Below, in pieces: positions 4,682-6,958 of a DNA stretch of 6,958 nt (within the stretch, counting starts at the first letter, position 1; the number at the start of each line of letters is the position of its first letter). The position numbers were made by a program, and so were the translations under genes. Under the pieces are notes generated by a model. That model searched no databases. It had not been told where the DNA came from and saw nothing but the letters and a program-made list of their open reading frames with translations. Source of the DNA: JAJFVC01 sp039698075 (GTDB taxonomy: Bacteria > Planctomycetota > Planctomycetia > Pirellulales > Thermoguttaceae); NCBI GenBank assembly GCA_039698075.1, contig JBDKTJ010000144.1, positions 1-6,958 of the forward strand, in the 5' to 3' direction.

Positions 4682-5785
4682 CTAGCCCGCATAAAGCTTG
4701 GTGACCAGCGTGACCACATAGTACGTCACCGAACCGACGACGCCGGCCACGGGAATTGTGAGCACCCAGGCCCAGACGATGTCGACCGTCACGCCCCAAC
4801 GGACGGCGCTGAGGCGTCGCATCGCTCCGAAGCCGACGATCGAACCGGCGATCGTATGGGTGGTGCTGACGGGAATGCCCGCAGCGGCGGTGGCGAACAA
4901 CGTCACGGCGGCGCCCGACTCGGCGCAGAACCCGCCGAACGGATCGAGCTTGGTGATTTTCGAGCCCATGGTTTTGACGATCCGCCAGCCGCCCAGCAGC
5001 GTGCCCAAGCCCATCGCCGTGTGACAGATCAACACGATCCAAAACGGAATGCCCGTAAACGACTGATCCTTCCAGACGCTCGAATAAAGCAGCAGCGCGA
5101 TGATGCCCATCGTCTTTTGCGCGTCGTTGGTTCCGTGGCCGAGGCTGTACAGGGCGGCGGAGACCAGTTGGCCCTTGCGGAACAGCTTGTCGACCCGTCG
5201 CGGCGTGGAGCGATAGAACAACCAGCTCATCAAAACGCCCATCGTGAAGCCGAGCACCATGCCGATCAGCGGCGACAGGACGATGAACAGCGCGATCTTG
5301 AACAGTCCGCCCAGCAACACGGCGCCGACGCCCGCCTTGGCCACGGCGGCGCCGGCCAATCCGCCGATCAGCGCGTGCGACGAACTGGTCGGAAGGCCCA
5401 GATACCACGTGGTCATGTTCCAAAGAATCGCGCCCAACAGACCGCTGAGAATCATCGGCGTGTCGACCACGTCGGGGTGCACCACGCCTTTGCCGATCGT
5501 CATGGCCACGTCGGTGCCGAACACGTAGGCCGCGATGAAATTGAACATAGCGGCCCAAACCACGGCCTGCAACGGCGTCAACACCCGGGTGGAAACGACC
5601 GTGGCGATCGAATTGGCCGCGTCGTGAATCCCGTTGGTGAAATCGAACGCCAATGCCAGCAAGATCACGACCGTGACGACGCCCGGAGCAATCATGGCCA
5701 TCTGCCCGACATGATAGGCCGTGTAGCAGAGGCCCCAGACGGCGAACCCGGCAGCCAACAGACTCCAGATCACTTGGCGATTCAT
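4682..5785 (-). CDS. pit: PiT-family inorganic phosphate transporter (PHO4 family)
   Basis: Low-affinity cation-coupled phosphate permease of the inner membrane, 367 residues, a usual size for compact bacterial PiT proteins. The two family signatures, one in each inverted half, are visible: NGIHDAANSIATVVSTR (51-67) and LGHGTNDAQKTMGII (215-229). The internal duplication also shows in the paired loops GLPTSSSHALIGGLAGA (130-146) and GIPVSTTHTIAGSIVGFG (303-320). Hydrophobic segments fill the rest, with a basic cytoplasmic loop near 190-206 (YRSTPRRVDKLFRKG). ATG 5785 lies 4 bp after the stop of the DUF47 gene, with GAGG just upstream, so the two are an operon and probably translationally coupled. 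The substrate could in principle be another oxyanion such as sulfate, but the DUF47 partner favours phosphate. Confidence 0.95.
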   Translation of the reverse strand: MNRQVIWSLLAAGFAVWGLCYTAYHVGQMAMIAPGVVTVVILLALAFDFTNGIHDAANSIATVVSTRVLTPLQAVVWAAMFNFIAAYVFGTDVAMTIGKGVVHPDVVDTPMILSGLLGAILWNMTTWYLGLPTSSSHALIGGLAGAAVAKAGVGAVLLGGLFKIALFIVLSPLIGMVLGFTMGVLMSWLFYRSTPRRVDKLFRKGQLVSAALYSLGHGTNDAQKTMGIIALLLYSSVWKDQSFTGIPFWIVLICHTAMGLGTLLGGWRIVKTMGSKITKLDPFGGFCAESGAAVTLFATAAAGIPVSTTHTIAGSIVGFGAMRRLSAVRWGVTVDIVWAWVLTIPVAGVVGSVTYYVVTLVTKLYAG

Positions 5786-5789
5786 GGCC

Positions 5790-6413
5790 TCAGGCGTTCT
5801 CCAGCACGATGCCTTCGATCACATGAGCGACTTCTTCGGCCGCGTCCATCGCCAACTCGATCAGGTCGATGATCTCCTTCCACTTGATCACCAACAACGG
5901 CTCCATGCCGTTTTTAAAAATCGACGCCAACGCGATGTGATGCAGATGGTCGCCGAGGTTCTCCAATCGCTGAATCTCGATGCAATGCTCGACCACGCGA
6001 TTCTGCTTGCGAAGATTGCGCAGATCGTGAACGGCGGCCTGCACGGCTCGAGCCAGATCGACGGCCACCTTGGCCATCGCGCACGCCTCCGGCAAAATCG
6101 AACCGACCTGATACAGCGCAATCCGCCGGGCCGCGTCGTCCAGATAATCGACGATCTCGTCCAACGCCAAAATCAACCGCCGCAAATCGCCGCGCTCCAG
6201 CGGCGTGATGAACGTCCGATGCAACAGCCGCATCGCCTCGTGCGTGGCCTTGTCGGCCTCATGCTCGAGATCCTTCAAAATCTTCGAGTATTCCTGCGGA
6301 TCGCCGGACGACTCGAGAAACCGGCAAAACGCCTCGGAGGCGCGCACGATCACGTCGGTGTCGCGGTCGAAAAGATCGAAGAATTGGGGATTCTGTGGCA
6401 AAAAACGAAACAT
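5790..6413 (-). CDS. DUF47 (PhoU-like) Pit accessory protein
   Basis: Cytoplasmic helical-bundle protein of 207 residues in the DUF47/PhoU-related family, which is typically encoded next to PiT permeases and thought to modulate their phosphate uptake. The start MFRFLPQNPQFFDLFDR is characteristic. Acidic/histidine helix motifs likely to bind metal are LEHEADKATHE (49-59), LDEIVDYLDDAARR (84-97) and LENLGDHLHH (150-159). The protein ends with the helix WKEIIDLIELAMDAAEEVAH. ATG 6413 is chosen because the family N-terminus begins there and GAGG lies 6 nt upstream. An in-frame extension to 6623 would cross the upstream terminator and promoter and reads as non-family sequence. It is the first gene of the operon with pit. 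Confidence 0.94.
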   Translation of the reverse strand: MFRFLPQNPQFFDLFDRDTDVIVRASEAFCRFLESSGDPQEYSKILKDLEHEADKATHEAMRLLHRTFITPLERGDLRRLILALDEIVDYLDDAARRIALYQVGSILPEACAMAKVAVDLARAVQAAVHDLRNLRKQNRVVEHCIEIQRLENLGDHLHHIALASIFKNGMEPLLVIKWKEIIDLIELAMDAAEEVAHVIEGIVLENA

Positions 6414-6446
6414 GCAACACCTCAATTTCGCGACAACGGAACTACC

Positions 6447-6475
6447 AATGTAGCCGTGCCGCGGCCGACTGACAA
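6447..6475 (-). promoter_or_regulatory. Sigma-70-like promoter of the DUF47-pit operon
   Basis: On the minus strand TTGTCA (6475-6470, 5 of 6 to the TTGACA consensus) and TACATT (6452-6447, 4 of 6 to TATAAT) are separated by exactly 17 bp. Initiation near 6440 would give a leader of about 27 nt before ATG 6413, with its GAGG ribosome binding site. No Pho-box-like direct repeat was evident. Confidence 0.55.
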
Positions 6476-6559
6476 GGACCGCCGACCGGCAATCGGACCG
6501 CAGCGCCCTCGCAAAATCGCAAGCCGCCGGACGACGCTCGAAAACGACGAGACCCATGC

Positions 6560-6599
6560 AAAAACAGGGGGCGACAGTCCCAAACACTGCCGCCCCCTG
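6560..6599 (-). terminator. Intrinsic terminator of ppdK
   Basis: On the minus strand a 14-bp stem with one mismatch (arms 6586-6599 and 6565-6578, starting CAGGGGGCG and ending CGCCCCCTG) closes a 7-nt loop and is followed by TTTTT (6564-6560). It lies 40 bp after the PPDK stop codon and upstream of the phosphate-operon promoter. This is a classical Rho-independent terminator. Confidence 0.9.
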
Positions 6600-6638
6600 C
6601 GGTTCACTCTTTTTCCGAGTCACTCCAACCGAGCGACT

Positions 6639-6958
6639 CTACTTCTTCGCCTTGATGGCGGCCTGCGCGGCGGCCAGCCGGGCGATCGGCACTCGGTACG
6701 GGCTGCAACTGACGTAGTTCAGTCCGCTGCGATAGCAGAACTCAACGCTCGCCGGATCGCCGCCCTGCTCGCCGCAGATGCCGACCTTCAAATCGCCGCG
6801 GGTCGAACGGCCCTTTTGGACCGCCATTTGAATCAACTGACCCACGCCGTTCTGGTCGATCGTCTGGAACGGATCGGCCTCCAAAATGTTCTTGTCGAGG
6901 TAATCGCCCAAGAACCCGCCGATGTCGTCCCGGCTGAACCCGAAGCTCATCTGCGTCA
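6639..6958 (-). CDS. ppdK: Pyruvate, phosphate dikinase, C-terminal fragment (5' end beyond window)
   Basis: The last 106 residues of pyruvate, phosphate dikinase, which interconverts pyruvate, ATP and phosphate with phosphoenolpyruvate, AMP and pyrophosphate. The fragment belongs to the C-terminal PEP/pyruvate-binding TIM barrel. It begins TQMSFGFSRDD, matching the family's conserved TQMTFGFSRDD stretch, and contains VGICGEQGGDPASVEF, whose Cys corresponds to the catalytic cysteine of the family. It ends YVSCSPYRVPIARLAAAQA, the usual C-terminus, followed by KAKK and a TAG stop. The fragment looks intact and the truncation is only the window edge. An intrinsic terminator follows 40 bp after the stop, so the gene is transcriptionally separate from the phosphate operon. 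Confidence 0.95.
   Translation of the reverse strand, partial: TQMSFGFSRDDIGGFLGDYLDKNILEADPFQTIDQNGVGQLIQMAVQKGRSTRGDLKVGICGEQGGDPASVEFCYRSGLNYVSCSPYRVPIARLAAAQAAIKAKK

Noticed and set aside
4509..4704. Short plus-strand frame beginning at the ATG just after TATAAT at 4503-4508
   Set aside because: It runs through the inverted repeat into the antisense of pit and resembles no protein. The TATAAT has no good -35 box.
4593..5558. Minus-strand frame of 321 codons overlapping pit
   Set aside because: Out-of-frame shadow of pit, very Arg-rich, and it continues through the double-hairpin repeat.
4856..5872. Plus-strand reading frame of 338 codons opposite pit
   Set aside because: The product is an Arg/Gln/His/Asp-rich string with no hydrophobic core, fully antisense to a well-supported permease.
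6414..6623. N-terminal extension of the DUF47 protein by 70 residues
   Set aside because: It would start before the ppdK terminator and contain the promoter. The extension is Cys/Arg-rich and unlike the family, while ATG 6413 has a ribosome binding site and the family N-terminus.

Overview
The window looks like chromosomal DNA from a planctomycete, most likely Pirellulales or a relative. This is inferred, not proven. It is GC-rich. It carries an ECF-type sigma factor of the family that sits beside Ser/Thr kinases in planctomycetes, a large zinc-ribbon/kinase/multi-pass membrane protein, a small FHA protein, and several dispersed repeat types. Every gene I can support is on the minus strand, so transcription runs from right to left.

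Region 1 (6958 to 6560) holds the C-terminal end of pyruvate, phosphate dikinase, followed by a strong intrinsic terminator. Region 2 (about 6475 to 4582) is a phosphate-uptake operon. A sigma-70-like promoter precedes a DUF47/PhoU-like Pit accessory protein, then a PiT phosphate permease 4 bp downstream, and then a double-hairpin repeat element that probably ends transcription. Region 3 (about 4441 to 1) is a signalling module: an FHA protein with a degenerate phosphopeptide-binding site, an ECF-like sigma factor, and a Ser/Thr kinase of at least 948 residues that runs off the left edge. The kinase is one uninterrupted reading frame covering 41% of the window.

The most unusual feature is inside the kinase domain. 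Two loops, one before the hinge strand and one in the activation segment, have been expanded in frame by DNA built from dispersed repeats. Each insert has one copy of a 35-bp palindromic repeat plus one or two tandem arrays of 7-bp units (GACCACN x4, a G-rich heptad x5, GGGATTN x4). A third copy of the palindrome lies in the kinase leader in the opposite orientation. The catalytic motifs remain intact around both inserts.

Two further signals may be regulatory. A roughly 100-bp intergenic element occurs twice, 1320 bp apart, in the same orientation (74 of 100 positions identical by hand alignment). One copy lies ahead of the FHA-sigma pair and the other ahead of the kinase. The kinase start codon is also preceded by a perfect 10-bp hairpin that contains the Shine-Dalgarno sequence and is followed by six T residues. 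A working model is that FHA protein, sigma factor and kinase form one signalling pathway with shared cis-control. The phosphate and PPDK genes look ordinary and unrelated to it.
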